Shown in pieces: positions 24,110 through 32,688 of a DNA stretch of 35,231 nucleotides. A model generated the notes under the pieces. The model had not been told where the DNA came from and ran no database searches. It saw only the letters and a program-made list of their open reading frames with translations. How positions within the stretch are numbered: the first letter of the stretch is position 1; every line of letters begins with the position of its first letter. Source of the DNA: GWF sp031972135. Lineage in GTDB: Bacteria > Patescibacteriota > Microgenomatia > UBA1400 > UBA12108. The stretch is taken from contig DALYFH010000007.1 of assembly GCA_031972135.1 (NCBI GenBank), positions 1 to 35,231 on the forward strand, given 5' to 3'. Made by a program: the position numbers and the translations under genes.

Positions 24110-25081
24110 TTAGTGTCTTTTTTTGAAGCTGTTAAAGCCATCCCGGACTATATCTTTTAGGCTTTTTGTAGGTCGCCAGCCTAAAATATTTTTTGCGGTA
24201 GTAACATCTGAGAGCGAGTAGCTAATGTCACCAGCATTCCTTGGGCCGAATATTATGTTTAATGGCTCGCCAATAATATTTTCAACTACAGCAATTACTT
24301 CTTTGATCGAGTGTGCAACACCCCCACCAAGATTAATAATGGCTGAATGTTGATTTGCTCTTAAGTATTTAATACCTAGAATAATAGCATTTGCTATATC
24401 TTGGACATGTATAAAATCGCGAACTACAGTCCCGTCTGGGGTATCGTAGTCGTTACCGCTGATTGTCACACTCTGGTCTAGTTTTAGCGCGTGTGCATAT
24501 AAGCGCTGCATAATTGCTCTACTTTCTAGGCTTTGTCCTAACCTACCCTCACCCTCTGCTCCTCCGACGTTAAAAAATCTAAAGGATAAGTAGTTGTACT
24601 TATCTGTTGATAGCGCAATGAGAGATTTTTCCCCAGCAAGCTTGCTTTCACCGTATGGGTTGGTAGGAATAGTTGCAGAAGCTTCGTTCATTGGATCGCC
24701 ATTTACTGGAGTACCGTATACTGCCGCCGAACTTGCGTAGATAATATGTTTGACCCCGGCTTCTATTGCGCACTCCCAGACATTCTTGGATCCTGTAGAG
24801 TTGACTTGGTTATAGAGGTCTGCCTTAGAGACACTCTCTGCGGCATTGACGAGTGCAGCAAGATGAATCACGACTTCAACTTCATTATCCTTCATGACTT
24901 GCATCAAAGCATTTTTATCTAGGATATCACCCTCTACTAAGACTTCGTTATTGAGTAGTGATGATTTGTGCCCCTGTGTAAGGTTATCAAAGACTATTAC
25001 TGACTCACCAGCATTTGAGAGCGCAAGTACGATATGACTACCGATATACCCACACCCACCAGTAACTAAGATTTTTCCCAT
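24110..25081 (-). CDS. galE: UDP-glucose 4-epimerase
   Basis: Interconverts UDP-glucose and UDP-galactose (some members also the N-acetyl forms) and thus supplies UDP-galactose. A 323-residue extended short-chain dehydrogenase/reductase: GGCGYIGSHI binds NAD (about 8-17), FDNLTQGHKSSLL and VIHLAALVNAAESV follow, catalytic YGESK has Y143/K147 with YASSAAVYG ahead, and SFRFFNVGGAEGEGRLGQ and GNDYDTPDGTVVRDFIHVQD are standard GalE blocks. Length is typical. There is no Shine-Dalgarno; TAAAAT ends 6 nt before the ATG. UDP-GlcNAc/GalNAc specificity is not excluded. Confidence 0.93.
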   Translation of the reverse strand: MGKILVTGGCGYIGSHIVLALSNAGESVIVFDNLTQGHKSSLLNNEVLVEGDILDKNALMQVMKDNEVEVVIHLAALVNAAESVSKADLYNQVNSTGSKNVWECAIEAGVKHIIYASSAAVYGTPVNGDPMNEASATIPTNPYGESKLAGEKSLIALSTDKYNYLSFRFFNVGGAEGEGRLGQSLESRAIMQRLYAHALKLDQSVTISGNDYDTPDGTVVRDFIHVQDIANAIILGIKYLRANQHSAIINLGGGVAHSIKEVIAVVENIIGEPLNIIFGPRNAGDISYSLSDVTTAKNILGWRPTKSLKDIVRDGFNSFKKRH

Positions 25082-25087
25082 GTGGGT

Positions 25088-25093
25088 ATTTTA
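25088..25093 (-). promoter_or_regulatory. -10-like TAAAAT box before galE
   Basis: TAAAAT (5 of 6) then ACCCAC and the galE ATG at 25081, predicting a transcript beginning at the start codon. It lies in the 27-bp gap to the previous gene. No good -35 box was found at 16-18 bp spacing. Confidence 0.4.
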
Positions 25094-25108
25094 CTACGCC
25101 TTGTTAAT

Positions 25109-26248
25109 TTAACCTATTGATTTTGGAGACGAAGAGATTTTCGTAGACCTGAACCTTTGTGGGATAACGTGAAAGAGGAGGTAAGTTAAGTTGAGATAAG
25201 CAAATGGTAAGATTGGCAATAGGTACCTAGGAAAAACGAGTCTCAGAGAGACAAAGAGTAGGTATATCCCGATCCAGAATGTACTCATTAATATAAGCGG
25301 GTTCTGGTGCATTTTTGGCCTGATTAGTGTTAGAGTTGAAAGTAAGGAAATAGGCCAAAGAATAGTCCAGCTGCTTACTCTAATTAAGTCGTGGTTATCC
25401 CACCAAGTCCGCCACTGACCAGTAAAGATAATCCTAAAAATCTCGCCTTTAGGATACTCAGGAACATATGATTTGTAGTATCTCAATATGTCGATGTGGA
25501 GGGTTAAAAAGTCTAGCGGCTTATGGTACACAAAGAAAGCTGTGTAACCCAGAAGGTATATGATAATTGAAATATATAAGCTCCTGAGATATTTTCCCAA
25601 CTTACTTTTGTCGATTAAGTAGATGGTGATAAATGCCGATAAACCTAGTAGTATACCAATCGAGAATGATTTGCTGAGGGCAACTAGTCCTAGTGCTATT
25701 GAGGCAGAAGATACACGATAGTTTGAGGAGATATAGAGCCACAAGTAATAGATAAAGAGCAAGATAAAGAAAGTTTGACCTAGATCTAGATAAGGATTTT
25801 TTAGTTGTTCTATGGTCAAGTTGTCGGTTAAAAATAGTAGTCCAGGTATTATATGGACGAAAGCATTACTCCTTAACAATATCTTTTTTGAGAGCGTAAA
25901 CAGTAAGTAAAATATTCCTAAAGCATAAAGGTACTGTACTAGCAAAGGAATATTGCCGAATATACCAAAAAAGTATTTAGTCAGCGGCTGCAACTCCCAG
26001 TTGATAGCTGTTGGAGACTCACCTCTCACATAATGATTGCCTGCTAATACATATAGCTCTGGATCATCGATGTTTCCACGAAATTCGGTACCATCACTAC
26101 AGTTGCTACTGTACTCTGGGTAATGGGTATCTAGGGAAAACTGTTTACGAAACTCAATCAAACAATACTGAGAGTACCTGTAATCGGCAGCCATCGCATG
26201 GTGTACAGAACTAAATAATAAGATTAAGGCCAGGAATGTATATCGCAT
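25109..26248 (-). CDS. GT-C-like membrane protein, probable glycosyltransferase
   Basis: A 379-residue multi-pass protein. The N-terminal helix ends in AMAAD and could be read as a signal peptide, but it is more likely the first GT-C membrane helix. The long first outside loop contains NIDDPELYVLAGNHYVRG (D61, D62, E64) and then WELQPLTKYFFGIFG, the arrangement of acidic residues and Pro-Leu seen in polyprenol-phosphate-dependent GT-C enzymes. About 8-9 further helices follow; the C-terminal tail is short and basic. I cannot assign it to a named family with certainty. A perfect TATAAT lies 5 nt before the ATG. Confidence 0.72.
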   Translation of the reverse strand: MRYTFLALILLFSSVHHAMAADYRYSQYCLIEFRKQFSLDTHYPEYSSNCSDGTEFRGNIDDPELYVLAGNHYVRGESPTAINWELQPLTKYFFGIFGNIPLLVQYLYALGIFYLLFTLSKKILLRSNAFVHIIPGLLFLTDNLTIEQLKNPYLDLGQTFFILLFIYYLWLYISSNYRVSSASIALGLVALSKSFSIGILLGLSAFITIYLIDKSKLGKYLRSLYISIIIYLLGYTAFFVYHKPLDFLTLHIDILRYYKSYVPEYPKGEIFRIIFTGQWRTWWDNHDLIRVSSWTILWPISLLSTLTLIRPKMHQNPLILMSTFWIGIYLLFVSLRLVFPRYLLPILPFAYLNLTYLLFHVIPQRFRSTKISSSPKSIG

Positions 26249-26253
26249 ATCTA

Positions 26254-26259
26254 ATTATA
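26254..26259 (-). promoter_or_regulatory. Consensus -10 box TATAAT before the gene at 25109-26248
   Basis: A perfect TATAAT is followed by TAGAT and the ATG at 26248, placing the expected start within 1-2 nt of the ATG. It sits in the 13-bp gap after the upstream membrane-protein gene. No clear -35 box at 17 bp. Confidence 0.45.
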
Positions 26260-26261
26260 GT

Positions 26262-27824
26262 TTAGCCCAGTTTAGAATTATTCCTTAATCTTGTGATGTG
26301 CGTAAAGATGAACGTAGATACATAGATTATGCTTGCTAAGTATAAGCCTACCCATACATACCATAAGTCATACTGGAAATATACTGGCTTGTACTGACTA
26401 GCCTGAGCAATAAATGATGCGATATTACTGGTATCGTAGTAGCTACCGGCAACAGTATATACAGATACTAATTGAAGTGTTAGAAAATAAGTAAATATCA
26501 TTCCAAGAATTATTTTATTGACATGTATTTTTGTTGTGAATGACCTTAGACCTTCGACGATTAGGAATAGCTGAGTTGATAAGAGTGGCATAAAATATCT
26601 AGCTTGAAAACCTAGCGATCTTCCTGATAAGTGATAGTAATTCCAATCGTAATAGACTAGCGCTGAGACATATATTATGTTAGCAGCTGATGCAAAGATT
26701 ATTAATTTGTGACTAAATTCAAAGTTTTTTGATCTGAGTACTCTATACAATGAGTATCCTAAACCGAGTACAGAAAGTAGTATCATTCTTATCCCACTCC
26801 ACCACCAAAGTCTTGGCACAATGATAGTGGTCCATTTGAACACACCCCAGTACCACACCACTAACTCGCTGGTGAACTTTTTTAGTATCATTTTGAGATA
26901 GACCATTAGTGAAAGACCAGTGCCTGAAATGGCTGTCGAATCTGCGATGTAAGGGTTACCACTATAAAATTTTGGTAATTCGTGCCAACCTGCGCCGAGC
27001 AAGACGACTGAAGAATATAAGACTAAGTTCTTGATCGCTACCCTTAAGCTCAACCTGTAGCTGGATAGGAAGATCGCCACTATTGCGATTGGGATCATTA
27101 TGTATGCTTGTGGTTTTGTGAGCAGATCGAGAACCAGTAAGATGGCAAAGTAGAGTGTGTGTGAATACGAGAGACCGTCTTTGATTACTCGAATACATAC
27201 GTAAACAAAGAGCGAGAAGAGTAAGTTGTGTAGATTATCAGGGTTGACTCCTGCTCCCATATAAGCAGTCATAGGATAGAAGAGTGCTAGAGTCGAAAAA
27301 TAATAGCCCATCTGTGTTGATGACCAAACTAGCCTACCTATCAGGTAGTAGACGTAGATTGTTGCAACTATCAATAGCGTCGAGAAAATTCTAGATGTGT
27401 AGAGTCTCGTAATGAGATCTGATGCGTAATTTATTCGATAGAATTGCCCTGTTAGGTAGTAATAGAGAGGTGGATAAACAGCACCTTGGTGTAGCGTGTA
27501 GGTCGAGCGATTGTGGGAAGTGTTTAGTGACCTGATAAGTTCTTCATTTTGCAGTCTTAGATCTTCGGAGTAATCAATACGATGTTTGGGATTGTGGGCA
27601 TATTTGTTACTTCCGTCAGTCATGACACCAAAGATGTATTCTATCTGCTCTTGCTCGCGAGTTAGATCAAACTCGCTCTCTCCCTGGATACACCCCTGGT
27701 CAACTAAAAAGTTGACAGTAGCAAAATGCGATTGCTCATCCGGAATTTCAAATGGTAGATGTAGTGCTTGCCACAACAACAAGATAAATACTGATGCGAT
27801 AAGAAAAAGTGTTAATTTTTTCAT
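26262..27824 (-). CDS. GT-C / DUF2142-like membrane glycosyltransferase
   Basis: A 520-residue multi-pass protein. After the first helix, FEIPDEQSHFATVNFLVDQG (about 25-44) has the P-D-E-x-x-H-F pattern of DUF2142 and related GT-C proteins, with D29/E30 as likely catalytic acidic residues. A long outside loop follows, then YPPLYYYLTGQFYRINY, the Pro-Pro-Leu-Tyr block. About 10-12 helices complete it. I chose the ATG at 27824, which forms an ATGA overlap with the methyltransferase stop, over one at 27845 that would add MVCRGRK. It probably transfers a sugar from a lipid carrier outside the membrane; donor and acceptor unknown. Confidence 0.78.
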   Translation of the reverse strand: MKKLTLFLIASVFILLLWQALHLPFEIPDEQSHFATVNFLVDQGCIQGESEFDLTREQEQIEYIFGVMTDGSNKYAHNPKHRIDYSEDLRLQNEELIRSLNTSHNRSTYTLHQGAVYPPLYYYLTGQFYRINYASDLITRLYTSRIFSTLLIVATIYVYYLIGRLVWSSTQMGYYFSTLALFYPMTAYMGAGVNPDNLHNLLFSLFVYVCIRVIKDGLSYSHTLYFAILLVLDLLTKPQAYIMIPIAIVAIFLSSYRLSLRVAIKNLVLYSSVVLLGAGWHELPKFYSGNPYIADSTAISGTGLSLMVYLKMILKKFTSELVVWYWGVFKWTTIIVPRLWWWSGIRMILLSVLGLGYSLYRVLRSKNFEFSHKLIIFASAANIIYVSALVYYDWNYYHLSGRSLGFQARYFMPLLSTQLFLIVEGLRSFTTKIHVNKIILGMIFTYFLTLQLVSVYTVAGSYYDTSNIASFIAQASQYKPVYFQYDLWYVWVGLYLASIIYVSTFIFTHITRLRNNSKLG

Positions 27825-28543
27825 TTTTCTGCCACGACATACCATGTATATCCAAGGTCTAGGGGCAAGAGCAATTCTAGGTACATAAAAGGAAATGCTA
27901 TTAATCTGACTAGCTTGCCAAGTGTGCCGATTTTGCCCCTCACCCCGAAGATATAGTGGTCGATCGCATCAAAAGGTATGACCAATCCGTGTGACACTAG
28001 AGGACCTAAGATTAGCCCTCTCGCCTTGCTGACTCTTAATTTAAACCCTGCTTTTTTTAGGCTGTTCTCCATTTTGAGCCGATTAATATAGTGGTTGGGA
28101 AAAACAAAGCGATAAAGGTTGATATACTTATAGAAACTATCATCCAGAACAGTACTAAACATGAGATACCCGTCTTTTTTAAGTGTGCGTTTTGCCTCGC
28201 TTATGACATGCTCTATTTCACCCTTTTCTAAATACTGAAACACCCCAATAAGAATGACTAAATCGTAAGTATTAGCGCCCCCAAATTTAGGCTGAGTGCT
28301 AGGCTTGATCGTGAATAACTTGATCTTAGAATTACTCCTATACTTTGCTTGACCTACGGAAACTGCATCAGCGCTAGTGTCGTATCCCTGATATTTTTTA
28401 ACTCTTTTGGTGTCGAGCAGATCAAGCAATATGCCGTTACCACACCCATAGTCTAGGATGCTAATCTGATCATGTTTCAAAAGATCGCTTATGATGCCTT
28501 TCCAAAAAAGATAAGTAGGATGCATGAGTAACGCATTATTCAT
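27821..28543 (-). CDS. Class I SAM-dependent methyltransferase
   Basis: A 240-residue methyltransferase of the Methyltransf_11/25 type. Motif I is ISILDYGCGNGILLDLL (about 27-43), the acidic residue of motif II is in YQGYDTSADAV, and YDLVILIGVFQYLEKGEIEH is motif IV with the following helix. The C-terminal 60 residues are hydrophobic (GKLVRLIAFPFMYLELLLPL) and may touch the membrane. The ATG at 28543 overlaps the FkbM gene by 8 bp and has only a weak Shine-Dalgarno. Given its position, a sugar or glycolipid is the likely methyl acceptor. Confidence 0.83.
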   Translation of the reverse strand: MNNALLMHPTYLFWKGIISDLLKHDQISILDYGCGNGILLDLLDTKRVKKYQGYDTSADAVSVGQAKYRSNSKIKLFTIKPSTQPKFGGANTYDLVILIGVFQYLEKGEIEHVISEAKRTLKKDGYLMFSTVLDDSFYKYINLYRFVFPNHYINRLKMENSLKKAGFKLRVSKARGLILGPLVSHGLVIPFDAIDHYIFGVRGKIGTLGKLVRLIAFPFMYLELLLPLDLGYTWYVVAEK

Positions 28544-29408
28544 ACCTGATATTTTTCATCCTTGATGGTTTTATTTTAGGGGAAATAGCTATACAGTTGT
28601 GCACCTGGTCGAAATGTACGTATTTAGTTAATTTGCCATCTTGACTGACTAGGTACAATTTGTAACCATAGCTACTTAGTAGTTCTCTAGTCTTAAGATT
28701 GTCCTGGTAACAGCTGCCTGATTGGTCGTTTACTTCGAATACGATCACATCAATTTTGTGTTTAGTTAAGAGAGACTTTGAACCTCTGATTACAGCATAT
28801 TCGTAGCCTTCGACGTCTATCTTGAGCAAATTAACATGCTGGATATCATAAACTGAAGCATATTTGTCGAGCGTAATAGTTTTGATACTAATCTCTTTTG
28901 ATCCCTTATTTTTGTGTAGACTATTCACCTCTGATTCAGTAGATAGGTAAAATTTGGTATATCCGTTATGGTCTGAGATAGCCATACTCTCAACCACAAT
29001 TCTGTCCATCAAATTGTTAATGCTAATATTTGCTTTTAAATGAGGCAAGATTGCAGGAGTTGGTTCAAAGCTATATATGCGACCACTAGCTAACTTTGAG
29101 CCTAGCAATACAGTTTCGCTACCGATATGTGCACCGATGTCGACCACTATGTCATTTGCCTCGACAAATTGATACATAAACATTTGTTCGGCGTACTCTG
29201 GCAAAGAGTTGTAGAAAACTAGACTTCCATAGGAACTCTTGGGGTCACAAATGAGCTTTGCACCAGGCATCATTTCGACAATTACATTCAACTTAAGTAA
29301 ATGTCTATTTACCATCCACCAGGCGAGACGTAGTGTAGTAATAATTTTTCTGCCTTTATTATTAGGATGTGAGTAAATGCGTATCAACGCTTTGATTATT
29401 ATTTCCAT
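28536..29408 (-). CDS. FkbM-family methyltransferase
   Basis: A 290-residue SAM-dependent O-methyltransferase of the FkbM family, often found in polysaccharide loci where members methylate sugar hydroxyls. Motif I is DIVVDIGAHIGSETVLLGSK (about 86-105), then IYSFEPTP, and the FkbM signature LLKIDVEGYEYAVIRGSKSL (about 194-213) followed by VIVFEVND. The length is usual. A promoter-like pair in the 3' end of the previous gene leads into the ATG at 29408 with no Shine-Dalgarno; the two genes overlap by 10 bp. Confidence 0.9.
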   Translation of the reverse strand: MEIIIKALIRIYSHPNNKGRKIITTLRLAWWMVNRHLLKLNVIVEMMPGAKLICDPKSSYGSLVFYNSLPEYAEQMFMYQFVEANDIVVDIGAHIGSETVLLGSKLASGRIYSFEPTPAILPHLKANISINNLMDRIVVESMAISDHNGYTKFYLSTESEVNSLHKNKGSKEISIKTITLDKYASVYDIQHVNLLKIDVEGYEYAVIRGSKSLLTKHKIDVIVFEVNDQSGSCYQDNLKTRELLSSYGYKLYLVSQDGKLTKYVHFDQVHNCIAISPKIKPSRMKNIRYE

Positions 29409-31636
29409 ATGCTTAAGAATAACATTTCCGCATCAGCGGTAAACTTTGCTGCCCAGTTGATATACGAAAGACGACAATAACCTCGATTATGGAGCAAATC
29501 ACCATAGATTGGCCTAGATCCTGGGATACCGCCGTTAGGCGACTTGTCTCTCCCTATTCTAGTAATGAGTTTATACGCGCTGGATAGGTATGACTGATTA
29601 TTAGTAATTTTGTAAGTTTCTATAAACAGAATTGCAAACTGCGCTTCGCCGGTCAGACAACCAAACCTTTCTTGCGGTTTCCAGTTTTGATCAAAATATG
29701 AAGGGAGTTTATTATTTAATAGGTAGTACTGATGTACTTTATCTATAATTCTCAATGCTGAGGATTCGTATTTTTTTGATTTTAGTATTTTTGAGCTATA
29801 TAGCAATCCTTCGGCGACATATGCAATTGTGTGAGTGATGGTATATGGGTATTTAGCAACTGGCAACTCAGCATTTGTTACAAAACCATTTTTCTTTTGT
29901 TTTGAGATTACCCAATCTAATTGTTTAATCGCTGCTCTTTTAAACTTTAATTTGTTATTTACTTCATATAATTTTAGGAGTGCATAAGCTACTCGTGAAT
30001 GATATGTTTTTGGTTCGCTGTTATGTGTGTACTTAGTCCATGATCCATCCTGATTTTGAGTAGCAACTAAAAAATCTGCTGCTAACTGTGCAGAATCTAG
30101 ATACTTTTTGACGTTAGTTGCGAGATATAGGTCGACTAGTCCGATAATATCTTGAGCAGTGTTAAAGATTGTAGGTTCGGATAATTCTACCTGATGTCTG
30201 GTGTACGTCCGATATCCTCCGATACTTAGCTGATTATTTATAATAAAGTTCCCCATCTTTTGCGCTAGCTTGAGATACTTTTTATTACTTTTGTATTTTG
30301 CGGCATCAAGAAAAGTCGAAATAATGTAACCAGTCGTTTCGATAAACGAAGGTGCCCATCCCCTGATTATCATATGGTATGCAGACACACCTCCGTCACT
30401 AGTCACACGCTGCGCTTCTTCGAGCCAATTTAAGGTTTTTGATAGACTGCCTTCCATGTCCTCTGTTATGACATCTAAATATTTATTTGCTATCATGTTC
30501 CAACTTAGTTCGCTTAGTATTAAGTTTCTACCCCTTTTCCCCATGTTTTTAGATTCCTTGGGGTTGTTAATTAGGAATTGCATTTTATCAGCGAGGTCAC
30601 TACTATCTCCCCTTAGATATTTGAGGGCATTGTTGTTTTTGAACCTCTGCTTCACCCCGACTTCATTGTTAGCAATAAAGGGTATTTCGCAAGCTGCAGC
30701 ATCATTCATCGAAGTCGATTCCTCTAGGGGCCAGATCCCAAAATCTGAAGCGGAGTAGAATTTATACAATTCTTTTGTTTCTTTAAATCCAATGAGGTGG
30801 ATGCGATTGAGATATACAGTGTCAACTAGACTTTCACATTGCTTGATGTAATCATCCCCACCTGAGCCAACGATTAAGAGGTGGAGTTTAGGATTGTTTT
30901 TGGCTAGCCTACCAAATGCCTCATACAAAATAGAGACGCCTTTGGTAGGAATTATTTTGCCAGTATAGATACCCACGCTCGCTGACATTGGGATCTGATA
31001 CTTTTTTCGGATTATCCTCCTGGCCGTGCCATCATACCTAAACCGATCTGGGTCTGTACCAAGTGGGATGTGTAATACAGGTGACTGACCGTATAAGTTA
31101 GTCATAACATCGACTGTTCCTTCTTGGACTGCGATATATTTATCTACACGGTTATTCATATATCGGGAAACAATTAATCTATATAGCCAATAAACAAAGT
31201 CTTTGAACGCAATATTTCCGACAGCGTTATAACCCGACATCAAATGGGCGTCATAGGTGATTAACTTATACTGATATTTAGATTTAAGTCTTGCTGCCTG
31301 AAATGAGTTATAGCTCGACGATTTGTTTACTATGACTATATCTGGTCTTATTTTGTTAATTACTGACTCATGACCACCAAATACTGCTCTAGTGAAAATT
31401 TCAAACTGCATGGGCTGCTTAATAACTGTGATCTTGTCTTGCTTAAAAGTTCCAGGTTTTTGACGTCGTGATCCGAGTAATTTGCCTGCTGTATCAGCAT
31501 AGTTTGGAAATGGATAGTAATGATCAGAAGTCAGGATAGTGACTTCGTGTCCTAGCTTAGACCATTCACTCGGCAGATAATACTCGTTATATCCTATTTG
31601 TGGCTGGTAGTAGTCGACCATGTAGAGGATTTTCAT
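29399..31636 (-). CDS. Two-domain protein: GT4 glycosyltransferase plus alpha/alpha-toroid domain (745 aa)
   Basis: Residues 1 to about 385 are a GT4 glycosyltransferase: MKILYMVDYYQPQIGYNEYY, then VGIYTGKIIPTKGVSILYEA at the start of the C-domain and PLEESTSMNDAAACEIPFIA, where the second Glu of E-x7-E is replaced by Asp and spacing is one shorter. Residues ~414-745 are helical hairpins with GGVSAYHMIIRGWAPSFIET near 415-434, QNQDGSW, ITHTIAYVAEGLL and CLTGEAQFAILF, a pattern of alpha/alpha-toroid carbohydrate-active enzymes such as epimerases, lyases or hydrolases. I cannot name this second family. The ATG at 31636 overlaps wecB as ATGA; a possible ATG at 31690 lies in wecB and is rejected. 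The fusion suggests a sugar is added and then modified or cut by one protein; that is inference. Confidence 0.8.
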   Translation of the reverse strand: MKILYMVDYYQPQIGYNEYYLPSEWSKLGHEVTILTSDHYYPFPNYADTAGKLLGSRRQKPGTFKQDKITVIKQPMQFEIFTRAVFGGHESVINKIRPDIVIVNKSSSYNSFQAARLKSKYQYKLITYDAHLMSGYNAVGNIAFKDFVYWLYRLIVSRYMNNRVDKYIAVQEGTVDVMTNLYGQSPVLHIPLGTDPDRFRYDGTARRIIRKKYQIPMSASVGIYTGKIIPTKGVSILYEAFGRLAKNNPKLHLLIVGSGGDDYIKQCESLVDTVYLNRIHLIGFKETKELYKFYSASDFGIWPLEESTSMNDAAACEIPFIANNEVGVKQRFKNNNALKYLRGDSSDLADKMQFLINNPKESKNMGKRGRNLILSELSWNMIANKYLDVITEDMEGSLSKTLNWLEEAQRVTSDGGVSAYHMIIRGWAPSFIETTGYIISTFLDAAKYKSNKKYLKLAQKMGNFIINNQLSIGGYRTYTRHQVELSEPTIFNTAQDIIGLVDLYLATNVKKYLDSAQLAADFLVATQNQDGSWTKYTHNSEPKTYHSRVAYALLKLYEVNNKLKFKRAAIKQLDWVISKQKKNGFVTNAELPVAKYPYTITHTIAYVAEGLLYSSKILKSKKYESSALRIIDKVHQYYLLNNKLPSYFDQNWKPQERFGCLTGEAQFAILFIETYKITNNQSYLSSAYKLITRIGRDKSPNGGIPGSRPIYGDLLHNRGYCRLSYINWAAKFTADAEMLFLSIWK
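29416..29443 (-). promoter_or_regulatory. Candidate internal promoter before the FkbM gene
   Basis: TTTACC (4 of 6), 16 bp ending in TGT, then TATTCT with extended -10, 7 nt and the ATG at 29408. The site lies within the last codons of the upstream gene. The -10 hexamer and TGn are the same as at 23323-23331. Confidence 0.4.
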
Positions 31637-32685
31637 AGGGATGAGATTATCCTCTCTGCTGTATCGCCTTCGCCGTAAGGCTGTTTCCAACCTCCCTGGA
31701 GCTTCTCGAAATAGCTTATCGCGCTTACCATCTTATTTAGATCACTCCCCACCAAGACATTAGATCCTAGTTCTACTGTCTCTGGTCGTTCGGTATTATC
31801 TCGCAGTGTGATGCATGGAATCCCGAGGATACAAGCCTCCTCTTGAATGCCGCCTGAGTCAGTAAACACCATTCTCGCATTGTTGAGCAAAGCAAGGAAG
31901 TTAAAATAATCCTGAGGTTCGATCAGACTAAGTCCAGTGGTATCTATCGCATGTTTGTCGAGTAACTGTTTGGTTCTCGGGTGTAGAGGCAAGACTAGCA
32001 TAGTTGAAGTATCTTTTACTATGCGTTGGAAGTTAGATATCATTTGTTTAAGCGTTATTGGATCATCTACATTCTCTTGGCGATGGAGGGTGGCTAGAAA
32101 GTATTGTTTTGGAGCTATATACGGAGGGAGAGTAATATTACTTGATTTTTTAAGACCATATTTGAGAGCGTCGGCTATAGTATTGCCGACTATCTTTATC
32201 TTATCCTTACTTATCCCTTCGGTTAGCAGATAATTATAGGAAGTGTGAGTAGGCGCAAAAAGCAGATCAGACATATGATCAATCAAGACTCGGTTTAGCT
32301 CTTCTGGCATACGGCGATCAAAACTCCTAAGTCCCGCCTCTATATGTCCAACTTTGATACCTAGTTTTGCCGCAGCAAGTGCACCTGCAAGAGCTGAGTT
32401 TGTATCACCTTGAACTAAGACAATGCTTGGTTTATGTTTGAGTAGTATTCTCTCGATCCCGACTAATGCCTCTGCAACCATTTCGGCATGCGACTTTGAT
32501 CCTACGTTTAGTTCATAATCTGGACTCGGGAGCTCCAAGTTTTCAAAAAACACATCGTTCATGTTCTGTGAAAAATGCTGTCCGGTATGTATGGTAACAA
32601 GTTCACGTTTTTGCGCTAATCCTATCCTGATTATCGGACTCAGCTTAATTATTTCTGGTCTAGTCCCATAGACAACTGCAATCAT
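31633..32685 (-). CDS. wecB: UDP-N-acetylglucosamine 2-epimerase (non-hydrolysing)
   Basis: Converts UDP-GlcNAc to UDP-ManNAc. The 350-residue GT-B-like protein has VVYGTRPEIIKLSPII at the start, IHTGQHFSQNM, VQGDTNSALAGALAA (about 91-105), HIEAGLRSFDRRMPEELNR (114-132) with catalytic acidic residues, LPLHPRT and FTDSGGIQEEA near the end: all the usual WecB blocks. Length is slightly below the common 370-380. No UDP-ManNAc dehydrogenase (wecC) or transferase gene is recognised in the window, so ManNAc itself or a product made elsewhere may be the goal. The start has no clear Shine-Dalgarno; the 3' end couples to the fusion gene. Confidence 0.93.
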   Translation of the reverse strand: MIAVVYGTRPEIIKLSPIIRIGLAQKRELVTIHTGQHFSQNMNDVFFENLELPSPDYELNVGSKSHAEMVAEALVGIERILLKHKPSIVLVQGDTNSALAGALAAAKLGIKVGHIEAGLRSFDRRMPEELNRVLIDHMSDLLFAPTHTSYNYLLTEGISKDKIKIVGNTIADALKYGLKKSSNITLPPYIAPKQYFLATLHRQENVDDPITLKQMISNFQRIVKDTSTMLVLPLHPRTKQLLDKHAIDTTGLSLIEPQDYFNFLALLNNARMVFTDSGGIQEEACILGIPCITLRDNTERPETVELGSNVLVGSDLNKMVSAISYFEKLQGGWKQPYGEGDTAERIISSL

Positions 32686-32688
32686 AGG

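Noticed and set aside
31637..31690. Upstream ATG at 31690 for the GT4-toroid gene
   Set aside because: The added residues (METALRRRRYSRED) do not fit the GT4 N-terminus MKILYMVDYY, which begins at the ATGA junction with wecB.
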